35,789 nt of DNA, taken from assembly GCA_051651625.1 (NCBI GenBank), contig JBOFSQ010000066.1:1-35789 (forward strand), written 5' to 3'. Position 1 is the first letter of the stretch. The number at the start of each line of letters is the position of its first letter. Below are positions 6,907-14,595 of the stretch, piece after piece. A program made the position numbers and the translations under genes. Source of the stretch: JBOFSQ01 sp051651625 (GTDB lineage: Bacteria; Planctomycetota; Planctomycetia; Pirellulales; Thermoguttaceae). Below the pieces are notes generated by a model, which saw only the letters and a list, made by a program, of their open reading frames with translations, did no database searches and had not been told where the DNA came from.

Positions 6907-7923
6907 TCACAGATTCTTCTGAATCCACTCAGCGATTTGGACGGCGTTTGTTGCCGCGCCTTTGCGGAGGTTGTCGCTGACGCACCAAAACGCAAGACCG
7001 TTCGGCGACGAAATGTCTTCACGAATTCGGCCAATGAAAACCTCTGGACGACGGTCACAGTTAATCGGCATCGGATATTCTTTCTTGGAAAGATCGTCCA
7101 TCACGACGATTCCGGGGAACGCCGCAAACAGTTTTCTCGCCTCGCTCACCGTGATCTTCTTTTCCGTCTCAACCAAGATACTCTCGCTGTGACAGTTCGC
7201 AACGGGGACACGAATCGCCGTCGGGCAGACTTGAATTGTCTCGTCGCCAAGAATTTTGCGCGTCTCGTAGAGCATCTTGAGTTCCTCGGACGTATAACCC
7301 TTGTCCTTCTCGGAACCTATCTGCGGAATACAGTTGAACGCAATCGGGTGCGCGAAGTTTTCGTAGGCGTATGAATCGCGTCCGTCGTTTTCGAGGTGCG
7401 ACTTTGCACCGCCCAAGAGATCGCGCGTCCCGACAAGTCCCGCGCCGCTCACGGCCTGATATGTACTGACGACAACACGCCGCACGCGACCAGCGTCGTG
7501 AAGCGGTTTGAGGGCGACGACGAGTTGCGTCGTCGAACAGTTCGGGCTGGCGATAATCCCCTTCTTCACGGTGCGAATCGCTTCGGCGTTGACTTCGGGA
7601 ATCACGAGCGGAACGTCTTTGTCCATCCGCCAGTAACCGCTCTCGTCAATGACGAGGCAACCGCGTTTTGTCGCGTCGGGAATGAAGTCGCGTGCGGTTT
7701 CGTCGGGCGTACTCGCTATCGCAAGTTGCACGCCGTCAAACGCCTGCGGCGTCATCTCTTCGACGGTGTGCTCCTTCCCCGCAAAGACAATTTTCTTCCC
7801 CGCACTCCGAGACGAAGCGAGAAACTTAATCGTCTTGTACGGCACCTTCCGCGCCGCAAGCTCTTCAAGGATGATCGTGCCGACGGCTCCCGTCGCACCA
7901 ACAATGGCTAGATTATCGTACAT
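6907..7923 (-). CDS. asd: Aspartate-semialdehyde dehydrogenase
   Basis: Reduces aspartyl phosphate to aspartate semialdehyde with NADPH, the branch point to lysine/diaminopimelate, threonine and methionine. The N-terminal Rossmann fold shows GATGAVG at residues 9-15, the catalytic cysteine is C129 in SPNCSTTQ, and the substrate-binding/acid-base histidine lies in VPVANCHSES. Its 338 residues match the family. Only moderate translation signals precede the start. The gene lies downstream of a hairpin cluster and of the glutamate dehydrogenase gene on the same strand; 177 bp separate them, so cotranscription is uncertain. Confidence 0.95.
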   Translation of the reverse strand: MYDNLAIVGATGAVGTIILEELAARKVPYKTIKFLASSRSAGKKIVFAGKEHTVEEMTPQAFDGVQLAIASTPDETARDFIPDATKRGCLVIDESGYWRMDKDVPLVIPEVNAEAIRTVKKGIIASPNCSTTQLVVALKPLHDAGRVRRVVVSTYQAVSGAGLVGTRDLLGGAKSHLENDGRDSYAYENFAHPIAFNCIPQIGSEKDKGYTSEELKMLYETRKILGDETIQVCPTAIRVPVANCHSESILVETEKKITVSEARKLFAAFPGIVVMDDLSKKEYPMPINCDRRPEVFIGRIREDISSPNGLAFWCVSDNLRKGAATNAVQIAEWIQKNL

Positions 7924-7951
7924 GGTTTTGATTTGAGGAGAATGATGAAAT

Positions 7952-8082
7952 GGTAGGTGCGGGGTTTACACACCCCGCACACGCGACGCATGTCGCGCAC
8001 GAACTACGGTTGATTGGCAATTCGCACGGCGTTTGTGAGTACACAAACGCCGTGCGACGGGTTTATACACCCGTCGCCTACC
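7952..8082. repeat. Cluster of four hairpins
   Basis: Between asd and gdh, four perfect stems follow each other: 7957-7980 (8-bp stem GTGCGGGG), 7982-7997 (CGCGAC/GTCGCG), 8023-8056 (15-bp stem around loop AGTA) and 8055-8076 (8-bp stem CGACGGGT). The whole is bounded by GGTAGG at 7952-7957 and its complement CCTACC at 8077-8082. The arrangement suggests a REP/BIME-like or MITE-like element, or a strong processing and termination region between the two minus-strand genes. No protein is encoded. Confidence 0.7.
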
Positions 8083-8100
8083 TTGCCGAATCGAAACGCA

Positions 8101-9357
8101 TCAGCACCAACCGCGCAACTTCGCGGCTTCGGCAACGCGCTTGATCGAGACGAGGTACGCCGCGTCGCGGAGGTTCGTCTTCTTCTCGACGCTCATCTGA
8201 TGAACCGCCTTGAACGCTGCGGTCATCTTCTTGTCGAGAAGTTTTTGCACTTCGTCGAGTTCCCAGTAGAAGTTCTGCGCGTTTTGGCACTGCTCGAAGT
8301 ATGAAACCGTGACGCCGCCAGCGTTCGCAAGATAGTCGGGCAAGACGATCACGCCTTTTTTGTCGAGAATCGCGTCGCCTTCGGGCGTCGTCGGGCCGTT
8401 GGCCAGTTCGCACGAAATCTTGCAGTTAACTTTGGCGGCGTTCTTGTCGTTGATCGAGTTTTCGAGTGCCGACGGAAACAGCACTGTACACTCAACAGCG
8501 AGAACATCGTCGCTGGAGATTTCTTTCGCACCCGGAAATCCTTTGAGCGAACCGGTCTTGGTTTTGTAGGCGATGAGTTCTTTCGCCGCGACACCTTCTT
8601 TGATGTAGATACCGCAAGTCGAGTCGCTTGCTGCGACCAACTTTAGACCGAGAATTTCTTCGCCGAGTGTTGCGGCGTACTGGCCAGCGTTACCGAAACC
8701 TTGTATCGCCATCGGCGCACCTTTGAGTTCGATGTTGTACGCCTTTGCCGCTTCGCGTGTGATGTAGATTCCGCCGCGTGCAGTGGCGTCGCCGCGACCT
8801 TGCGAACCGCCGAGTGCGAGCGGTTTCCCCGTGATGACGCCGGGGTGACACTCCATCGTCATTTTTTCAAACTCGTCCATCATCCACGCCATAATTTGTG
8901 GCGTGGTGTAAACGTCGGGTGCGGGAACGTCTTTGGTGATACCGAGCACCGGCGCGACGGCACGAATGTAACCGCGTGCGAGGCGTTCTTTTTCGCCGTC
9001 GGAGAGTTTTTTCGGATCGCAAATCACGCCACCTTTTCCGCCGCCGAGTGGGATGTCAACGACGGACGTTTTCCACGTCATCCAGCAGGCGAGAGCGCGA
9101 ACGGTGTCGATGGTTTCTTCGGGATGCCAGCGGATTCCACCTTTTGCGGGGCCGCGAGCGGTGCTGTATTGGACGCGAAAACCTTGGAAGACCCGCGTGG
9201 TGCCGTTGTCCATCTTGACGGGGATCGCAACGTGAACTTCGCGTTGCGGTGTGCGAAGGAGTGCGTGTGTTCCGTCGTCGAGGCCTAGAGTTTTTGCTGC
9301 TTTGTCGATCTGGGCCTGCGCAACGGCGAACGGATTGTACTGTGACGGTGTAGACAT
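8101..9357 (-). CDS. gdhA: Glutamate dehydrogenase (Glu/Leu/Phe/Val family)
   Basis: Catalyses the reversible oxidative deamination of glutamate to 2-oxoglutarate. The 418 residues fit the hexameric short GDH class. Substrate-binding GPAKGG (K72), K96, catalytic K108 in GGGKGG and D148 in PAPDVYT are present, and the dinucleotide fold has GFGNAG at 220-225. The start ATG at 9357 is preceded by AAGGGAC. NAD versus NADP preference cannot be read with certainty from the motif. Leucine dehydrogenase is a less likely alternative because of the length and motif set. Confidence 0.9.
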   Translation of the reverse strand: MSTPSQYNPFAVAQAQIDKAAKTLGLDDGTHALLRTPQREVHVAIPVKMDNGTTRVFQGFRVQYSTARGPAKGGIRWHPEETIDTVRALACWMTWKTSVVDIPLGGGKGGVICDPKKLSDGEKERLARGYIRAVAPVLGITKDVPAPDVYTTPQIMAWMMDEFEKMTMECHPGVITGKPLALGGSQGRGDATARGGIYITREAAKAYNIELKGAPMAIQGFGNAGQYAATLGEEILGLKLVAASDSTCGIYIKEGVAAKELIAYKTKTGSLKGFPGAKEISSDDVLAVECTVLFPSALENSINDKNAAKVNCKISCELANGPTTPEGDAILDKKGVIVLPDYLANAGGVTVSYFEQCQNAQNFYWELDEVQKLLDKKMTAAFKAVHQMSVEKKTNLRDAAYLVSIKRVAEAAKLRGWC

Positions 9358-9525
9358 AATGTCCCTTTCTTGCCCCTCAAATTGAGTGATTGTCCGCCAG
9401 CAAGGTGACCGGGGAGGGGATTATGAACCCGGGCAAACGCAGAGCGGACAAGGCGGTATTCTACGCAAACTCGTCCCAAACGCAAGGGGCACGCTCACGA
9501 TGCGCGAAGAACGAACGCTGTTCGC

Positions 9526-10815
9526 CTACGTTCCACTCGCCGGCATCGTGCGCGGTTTGTCTTCGAGCAGGATTGCGATCCATCGCGTTTCTTGGTAGGC
9601 GTCGAGAACGATCTTCATTGCCATCGTCAGCGGTGCGGAAAGGAACATCCCCGTCATACCGAAAAACCAGCCCCAAACCACCATCGAAAGCAAAACCACC
9701 AGCGGCGAAATCCCAAGTCCGTCACCCATGTAATATGGTTCAACCAAGTACCCAGAAATGCTGTGAACACAAGTTAACGCTGTCGTGCAGAGGGCGACTT
9801 TCGTCAAGTCGCCATCGACGAGCGACAACAAAACCGGCGGCACCGACGCAATAATCGGGCCGAAGTTTGGAATGAAGTTTAGGAAACACGCAAGCAGTCC
9901 CCAAAGTACGGCGTACTCCACGCCCACAAGCCACATCGCCAGCGTTACCGCTGCGCCGGTTCCCAAACTCACGACCGTCTTGATGACAGTGTAGTGAACC
10001 ATCGTTCGCGCGATCTCCTGAAGTTGCTGGCTCGCCGCACTCCGCTGACCGAACGCCGCTTCGATCTTGGCAGGAAATTGCGCCGCCTCAAGCAGTGCGA
10101 ACACCACAAGAACAACAATAATCATCGCCACGCTCGCAACGTCGATCATACTCGAAATGAGACTCTGCGTCGCCGCGATAACTAGCGACGAGAGCGTCGC
10201 CGCTATCGAAAACCGTTCGCGCGGCGGATGCGTTCCAAGACCGCCAACCGTCGGCATCGCAGACGCCTTCTCGTCTTCGACAGTCTTCGGCACAGCAGCT
10301 TCGATGTGAATGTCGTTGTGAGCATCGTCGTGAACGTCGCTTGCGACGAGTTCTGCTTCGGCGTCTGGTGCTGTCACATCTGCGGGTTGTTCCTCGGCCA
10401 CTGGCGGCGTTGCGGGGCCGAGTACGGTTTGCGAAACCGTACTCGCTAGTGAATCAGTTTGTCGTTCAAACGCTGCGGCGAGGTCGTTAATTTGTGTGTC
10501 GATCACGTCAACATATTGAATCAGTTTTCGCTGGTATTCCGGCAACTTCGCCGCGAAGCGTACACCCGACGACGCCACAACGCCGACGAGCAAAAGTCCG
10601 CCCATCAGAACAAAAAACGAGACCATCAAAACCGCGACGCCGTTGGAAAACCCTTTCTGTTTGAGCCACCGCAGCGGAATCGTCAAGACGACGGTGAAAA
10701 AAACCGTGAGCAAAATCTGCCCGACATACGCCGACGCCGACGCCAACCCAGCCAAAATCACTACCACCGCCGCCAAGAACAAAACGATTTGAAGAAGTGT
10801 ATACTGTTGACGCAT
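9526..10815 (-). CDS. AI-2E family transporter (PerM-like)
   Basis: A 429-residue polytopic membrane protein of the AI-2E/UPF0118 family, whose members export small molecules or exchange cations; the substrate here is unknown. Two hydrophobic segments occupy residues ~8-50, one ~60-85, then a soluble region of about 110 residues rich in Asp, Glu and Ala (~100-205), then four or five membrane segments with the family-typical FLNFIPNFGPIIA and GDGLGISPLVVLL stretches. The soluble insert is longer and more acidic than I would expect. ATG at 10815 is preceded by GAGGA. The gene is transcribed divergently from 10843 across only 27 bp. Confidence 0.9.
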   Translation of the reverse strand: MRQQYTLLQIVLFLAAVVVILAGLASASAYVGQILLTVFFTVVLTIPLRWLKQKGFSNGVAVLMVSFFVLMGGLLLVGVVASSGVRFAAKLPEYQRKLIQYVDVIDTQINDLAAAFERQTDSLASTVSQTVLGPATPPVAEEQPADVTAPDAEAELVASDVHDDAHNDIHIEAAVPKTVEDEKASAMPTVGGLGTHPPRERFSIAATLSSLVIAATQSLISSMIDVASVAMIIVVLVVFALLEAAQFPAKIEAAFGQRSAASQQLQEIARTMVHYTVIKTVVSLGTGAAVTLAMWLVGVEYAVLWGLLACFLNFIPNFGPIIASVPPVLLSLVDGDLTKVALCTTALTCVHSISGYLVEPYYMGDGLGISPLVVLLSMVVWGWFFGMTGMFLSAPLTMAMKIVLDAYQETRWIAILLEDKPRTMPASGT

Positions 10816-10834
10816 CGTATTCCTCGATTATACT
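10807..10834 (+). promoter_or_regulatory. Promoter of the cysteine-cluster protein; leaderless transcript likely
   Basis: TTGACG at 10807-10812 and TATACT at 10829-10834 are 16 bp apart. The start ATG at 10843 is only 8 bases past the -10, so transcription should begin at or next to the start codon. The -35 box lies directly beside the start codon of the divergent transporter gene, on its 3' (coding) boundary region. No ribosome binding site precedes 10843, which agrees with leaderless initiation. Confidence 0.55.
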
Positions 10835-10855
10835 TTCGCCCTATGACTAACTCAA
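10827..10855 (-). promoter_or_regulatory. Promoter of the AI-2E transporter
   Basis: On the minus strand, TTGAGT at 10855-10850 and TATAAT at 10832-10827 are 17 bp apart. The -10 overlaps the -10 of the opposite promoter, so the two cannot be occupied together. Its -35 lies inside the first codons of the gene at 10843. The predicted start near 10820 would leave only about five bases before the transporter ATG. Confidence 0.55.
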
Positions 10856-11262
10856 AAAAGAAACGTGAAGACCTCGCCGCCGGCGAAGTTCTTTGTATGT
10901 ATTGTGCGGCGAAGTGTTGTCGTTATTTTGCGCTCCCGATAGACAAGCCGGAGACGTGGCAAGAATTCGACTTCGCTCGCTGGTTCTTGCTTCACGACCG
11001 CGCGACGGTCTTCGTTGACGACGACGATCCGACGTGGCACCTTCTCGTTCACACAACTTGCAAACACCTCCGCAGTGACAACTTGTGTGGTATTTACGAG
11101 ACGCGGCCACAAATCTGCCGCGATTATACCACAGATAAATGCGAATACGAAGACATGTGGGTGTACGACCAATACTTTGAACTACCCGAACAGATCGAGG
11201 AGTACGGCGAAGCCGTTCTCGGCCCCCGCCCGGGACAAACTCTGCGGACGAAAAAACCTTGA
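10843..11262 (+). CDS. YkgJ-family cysteine cluster protein
   Basis: A 139-residue soluble protein with the zinc/iron-chelating pattern of the YkgJ/FliB-like family: C18-x2-C21-x3-C25-C26, then C73, C82, C92 (in RPxICRDY) and C100. The family is thought to bind Zn or an Fe-S cluster; its cellular role is unsettled. The start at 10843 is chosen because the cysteine motif begins 17 residues later and a strong promoter ends just before it; the frame is open far upstream but that part is antisense to the transporter gene. The following glycosyltransferase begins on its stop codon, so the two form an operon. Confidence 0.85.
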   Translation: MTNSKKKREDLAAGEVLCMYCAAKCCRYFALPIDKPETWQEFDFARWFLLHDRATVFVDDDDPTWHLLVHTTCKHLRSDNLCGIYETRPQICRDYTTDKCEYEDMWVYDQYFELPEQIEEYGEAVLGPRPGQTLRTKKP

Positions 11263-12362
11263 AACCTCTTGCGGTTTTGCTTTGCATCACGGAGCTTCAC
11301 GTCGGCGGTGCGGAAAATGCGTTCGTCGCGGTGGCGACGCGACTTGATCGTGAACGGTTCGCACCATCGGTTGTCGTTCTTGGCCCGCGTACACCGCGCG
11401 ACGAAACTCTTGCAGCGAAGCTGGAATCGGCGTCGATTCCGGTCACGTTTCTCGGCATCCGCCGCTGGTGGCAAGCACCGATTTTGCTTTCGCGGCTCGT
11501 AACGGAAATAAGACGCAACAGGCCCGATGTCGTTTTGCCGTTTCTCTTTCACGCAAACATCGCGGCGCGATTTGCATCACGCATCGCTGGCGTGCCGGTC
11601 TGTCTCGCTGGGATTCGTGTCGCCGAACGCCAACACCACTGGCACGTCACTCTCGACCGAATCACGCAATCACTCGTTCACAAATACGTTTGCGTCAGCG
11701 ACGATGTTGCAAAGTTCGTCGCAACACACCATCGCATTAGCGCAGAAAAAATCGTCGTCATTCCGAACGGAATAGCGATCCCCACAATTCAAACCACGCA
11801 GGCAAATCAGCTTCACCGCGCAATTGTGATCGGTCGTTTGCACCACCAAAAAGGGATCGACTGGTTACTCGCAAGTGCAACGCGATGGCTTGCGCGGCTG
11901 ACAAACTGGGAACTCGTCATCGTCGGCGACGGTCCCGAACGTGCGTCGCTCCAGCGGCAAGTCGAGAACGCGGCGTTTGATACGATTCGTCAGCGGGTTC
12001 AGTTTCTCGGCTGGCGCAGCGACGCGGCGTCGCTCCTCGCCGCGAGTGATTTGCTGCTGCTCCCGTCGCGGTGGGAAGGGATGCCGAACGTCGTATTAGA
12101 AGCGATGGCCGCTGGAAAACCTGTACTCGCCGCCGACGTTGAAGGCGTCTGCGAACTCCTCGGCGAAAACGTTGACTCGCAAATCTTTCCGCCCGAAGAC
12201 GACGCCGCGTTTGAACTTGCACTCGAAAAAATCGCCAGCGATGCTGGCTACGCTGCGCGTTTGGGATATGCCAACCGCGCTCGCGCAATTACGCACTTCT
12301 CGATTGATCGCATCGTCGCAGAGTACGAAATGTTGCTATACCGCGCACCACCATTGACATGA
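11259..12362 (+). CDS. Glycosyltransferase, GT4 family
   Basis: A 367-residue GT-B fold glycosyltransferase. The N-terminal half carries HVGGAEN (residues ~14-20), typical of GT4 enzymes acting on lipid-linked or surface sugars. The C-terminal donor site shows GRLHHQKGIDWLL, VGDGPER, SRWEGMPNVVLEAMAAGKPV and a late EGVCELL. It probably adds a hexose from a nucleotide sugar during polysaccharide or glycolipid synthesis; donor and acceptor are not predictable. The start is TTG at 11259, which overlaps the TGA of the previous gene (TTGA), suggesting translational coupling. It converges on an aminotransferase gene that could serve the same surface-sugar pathway. Confidence 0.85.
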   Translation: MKPLAVLLCITELHVGGAENAFVAVATRLDRERFAPSVVVLGPRTPRDETLAAKLESASIPVTFLGIRRWWQAPILLSRLVTEIRRNRPDVVLPFLFHANIAARFASRIAGVPVCLAGIRVAERQHHWHVTLDRITQSLVHKYVCVSDDVAKFVATHHRISAEKIVVIPNGIAIPTIQTTQANQLHRAIVIGRLHHQKGIDWLLASATRWLARLTNWELVIVGDGPERASLQRQVENAAFDTIRQRVQFLGWRSDAASLLAASDLLLLPSRWEGMPNVVLEAMAAGKPVLAADVEGVCELLGENVDSQIFPPEDDAAFELALEKIASDAGYAARLGYANRARAITHFSIDRIVAEYEMLLYRAPPLT

Positions 12363-12394
12363 TATTTTCGATTCGCTCTACTTATTTTTGTTGC

Positions 12395-12458
12395 ACCACG
12401 GAGACACGGATAGCACAGAGAAGACAAATCCTCTCCGTGACCTCCGTGTCTCCGTGGT
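12395..12458. terminator. Inverted repeat between convergent genes, probable two-way terminator
   Basis: The arms at 12395-12410 (ACCACGGAGACACGGA) and 12443-12458 are exact 16-bp complements around a 32-bp loop rich in further CCGTG copies. It lies in the 141-bp gap between the converging glycosyltransferase and aminotransferase genes. The same motif type is common as a dispersed repeat in unrelated bacterial genomes, so it may be a mobile palindrome that also terminates transcription. Confidence 0.5.
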
Positions 12459-12503
12459 AAAATTCCGAATGCCAACTTTGGGACGTGATGCAGTATAACC
12501 GCT

Positions 12504-13691
12504 CTACGCCGCAACTGGATAGTGCCGCCGCGCGGCGTTGTGCTCGTAGAAGTCTTGGACGCCATCGACGACAAGTCGCTGCTCGGCCTCGGTCAGTTCG
12601 GGGAACATCGGAAGCGCGAGAACTTCGCGGCTCGCTTGGAACGTCTCCGGCAGTGACGTTGGTCTGTAACCAAGATACTGGAAGCACTCTTGTTCGTGGA
12701 GGCCGAGTGGGTAGTAGATTTCTGATCCGATTTTTCGCTCTGCAAGCCAGCTTCGCATTGCGTCGCGGCGGCCATCGGGGACGCGAATAGTGTATTGATT
12801 CCAAACGTGACGACGATTCGGAAGCGCAGTCGGCAAAACAATCGTGTCGTAGAGTCTCTCGTCGCAAAACATTTCAGTGTAACGGTCGGCGTTTTGTAGA
12901 CGCGACGCGGTCCACTGATCGATGTAACGCATCTTGACGTTGAGAATCGCGGCTTGGAACGAGTCGAGACGGCTGTTGATTCCGATGACTTGGTGATAAT
13001 ATCGCGGCTCCATTCCGTGAACGCGGAGGAGACGCAGCGACGCGGCGTACAGTTCGTTGCGAGTGGTGAGCATTCCGGCGTCGCCCGCACCGCCGAGGTT
13101 CTTGGTTGGGTAAAACGAAAGTGCGGTCATATCGCCCCACGAGCCAGCGCGACGACCATCGAGTTCGGCACCAATCGACTGCGCCGCATCTTCGATCACG
13201 ACTACGCCGTGTTCACACGCCAAGCGGTTGATCGTCATCATGTCGGCCATTTGTCCGAAGAGGTGAACCGGTATGATCGCCCGTGTTTTGTGGGTGATTT
13301 TGTCGGCAACGTCACCTGTCGAAATGAGGAACGAATCGGGATCGATGTCGGCGAAGATCGGTGTTGCACCGAGTCTTGTAATCGCGCTGGCGGTAGCAAA
13401 AAACGTGAAGCTCGGACAAATCACTTCGTCACCCGCTTCGACTCCGGCGGCCATCAGCGCGAGAAGAATCGCGTCGCTCCCCGACGCACATCCGATAGCG
13501 TGCTCGGCTTGGCAATAGGCCGCGATTTGCTCTTCGAGTATCTTTACATCCGGCCCCAGAATGAACTGGCCAGAGTCACAAACTCGTACCAAGGCGTCGA
13601 TCATCTCGTCTTTGACGACGGCGTATTGACGCTTGAGATCGAGAATTGGCACATTCCCAATCGGGACGGTTGTTGGCGTGAGTTGCGTCAT
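12504..13691 (-). CDS. DegT/DnrJ/EryC1/StrS-family PLP aminotransferase
   Basis: A 395-residue aminotransferase that uses PLP to transfer an amino group to a keto sugar nucleotide, giving amino sugars for polysaccharides, O-antigen-like chains or glycoproteins. The PLP-binding lysine is K197 in FYPTKNLGG, D168 lies in EDAAQS, and SGSDAI and GQFILGP are the usual cofactor and N-terminal family motifs. The start at 13691 (MTQL) is preferred over 13712 because AAAGGA lies 10-12 bases upstream of it. The opposed glycosyltransferase gene suggests a shared role in surface sugars. The exact sugar is unknown. Confidence 0.9.
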   Translation of the reverse strand: MTQLTPTTVPIGNVPILDLKRQYAVVKDEMIDALVRVCDSGQFILGPDVKILEEQIAAYCQAEHAIGCASGSDAILLALMAAGVEAGDEVICPSFTFFATASAITRLGATPIFADIDPDSFLISTGDVADKITHKTRAIIPVHLFGQMADMMTINRLACEHGVVVIEDAAQSIGAELDGRRAGSWGDMTALSFYPTKNLGGAGDAGMLTTRNELYAASLRLLRVHGMEPRYYHQVIGINSRLDSFQAAILNVKMRYIDQWTASRLQNADRYTEMFCDERLYDTIVLPTALPNRRHVWNQYTIRVPDGRRDAMRSWLAERKIGSEIYYPLGLHEQECFQYLGYRPTSLPETFQASREVLALPMFPELTEAEQRLVVDGVQDFYEHNAARRHYPVAA

Positions 13692-13745
13692 GGTATTGAA
13701 GTTTCCTTTCATGGTTTGAGACTTCCTTCGATAGGGGGGGTGGTG

Positions 13746-14459
13746 TCAACGAACAGGGTAGATCGTCGCAGGGCCTTGCGCGTACTGCGTCGATTGTGCT
13801 GGTGTGATTGGTGCTGCGAGTCCTGCTTGGAGAACGCGGAGTCGCTCTTCGAGGTCGCGCTGCTGCGGACTCGAAACTATCGAGCGACGATAATTTTCAG
13901 CGGCCTGCGCGGTCTGACCAGCGGCGTCGTAAAAATATCCGACGGCACGCAGCGCGCGGGCGTTGTTCGGATCGTATGCTAACACAGATTGTAGCAACAT
14001 CTGCGACTCGTTTGCGTGACCGTGTTCTTGATAAAGTCGCGAGAGTTCGACCTTCGCATCGGTAGACGATGTTGCCCTGCGATTCCAGTCCATCAAGAGG
14101 TCGAACGCCTGCTGCGGGTGGCCAGTTTCGCTCCAGAGCACCGCGAGTCCGCGATTGGCAGCGACGTGATTCGGGTCGGTTGCGAGACAGCGTTTGTAGG
14201 CAGCTTCCGCTGCCGCCAGTTGTTGCTGTGCTAGATCGGTCTTGCCGAGCGACGCCGAGTTTTTTCCGAGATAGTAATACGTCGCCCCCATGTTGTAGGC
14301 TGCGTTGGCGTCCGTTGCCGCCGCAGATTCAAACGCGAGGAGGGCTTTATCGTACTTCGCCTGCCCAAAATAGGCAACGCCATCGCTGTTGCGTGGCTGC
14401 GACTGGCAACCCACAATTAGAGCGAAAACACAAGAAACAATCACACAAGACCAATTCAT
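13746..14459 (-). CDS. TPR-repeat lipoprotein
   Basis: A 237-residue predicted lipoprotein: the signal peptide ends in LIVGC, with the acylated cysteine at residue 18. Behind it are about five tetratricopeptide-like repeats (for example AYNMGATYYYLGK, AYKRCLATDPNHVAANRGLAVL, ALRAVGYFYDAAGQTAQAAENY), a scaffold for protein contacts. The ATG at 14459 starts the signal peptide; the frame is open further up into carB but that part has no signal. The gene is 136 bp downstream of carB on the same strand, and a repeat sits between them. The partner is unknown. Confidence 0.75.
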   Translation of the reverse strand: MNWSCVIVSCVFALIVGCQSQPRNSDGVAYFGQAKYDKALLAFESAAATDANAAYNMGATYYYLGKNSASLGKTDLAQQQLAAAEAAYKRCLATDPNHVAANRGLAVLWSETGHPQQAFDLLMDWNRRATSSTDAKVELSRLYQEHGHANESQMLLQSVLAYDPNNARALRAVGYFYDAAGQTAQAAENYRRSIVSSPQQRDLEERLRVLQAGLAAPITPAQSTQYAQGPATIYPVR

Positions 14460-14512
14460 AGGACGGATTGTACCAATCCGCCGCGTCCGCGTGAAGAGAG
14501 AAAAATGGACCA

Positions 14513-14556
14513 GTTCGGAAACTTGCGTCCGCATTGCGGTTCGGCATAGCCGAACC
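14513..14556. repeat. 44-bp dispersed repeat, copy 1
   Basis: This 44-bp segment matches the reverse complement of 27319-27362 at 39 of 44 positions by hand alignment. It ends in the palindrome GGTTCGGCATAGCCGAACC. It lies in the gap between carB and the TPR lipoprotein gene. A smaller inverted repeat CGGATTG/CAATCCG at 14464-14480 lies nearby. The match extends beyond the palindrome, so this is a true repeat family and not just a shared hairpin. Confidence 0.6.
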
Positions 14557-14595
14557 TGAACTGCTGGCAGATTCGGGCTATTTCCGAACCTAAAA

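Noticed and set aside
7924..8100. Possible riboswitch controlling asd (lysine type)
   Set aside because: The sequence is a run of simple perfect hairpins, with no lysine-riboswitch-like core recognised.
12954..13982. Long plus-strand open frame of about 340 codons opposite the DegT aminotransferase gene
   Set aside because: It is antisense to a clearly coding gene with motifs, has no family pattern and is rich in Arg and Val, as expected from the mirror of GC-rich codons.
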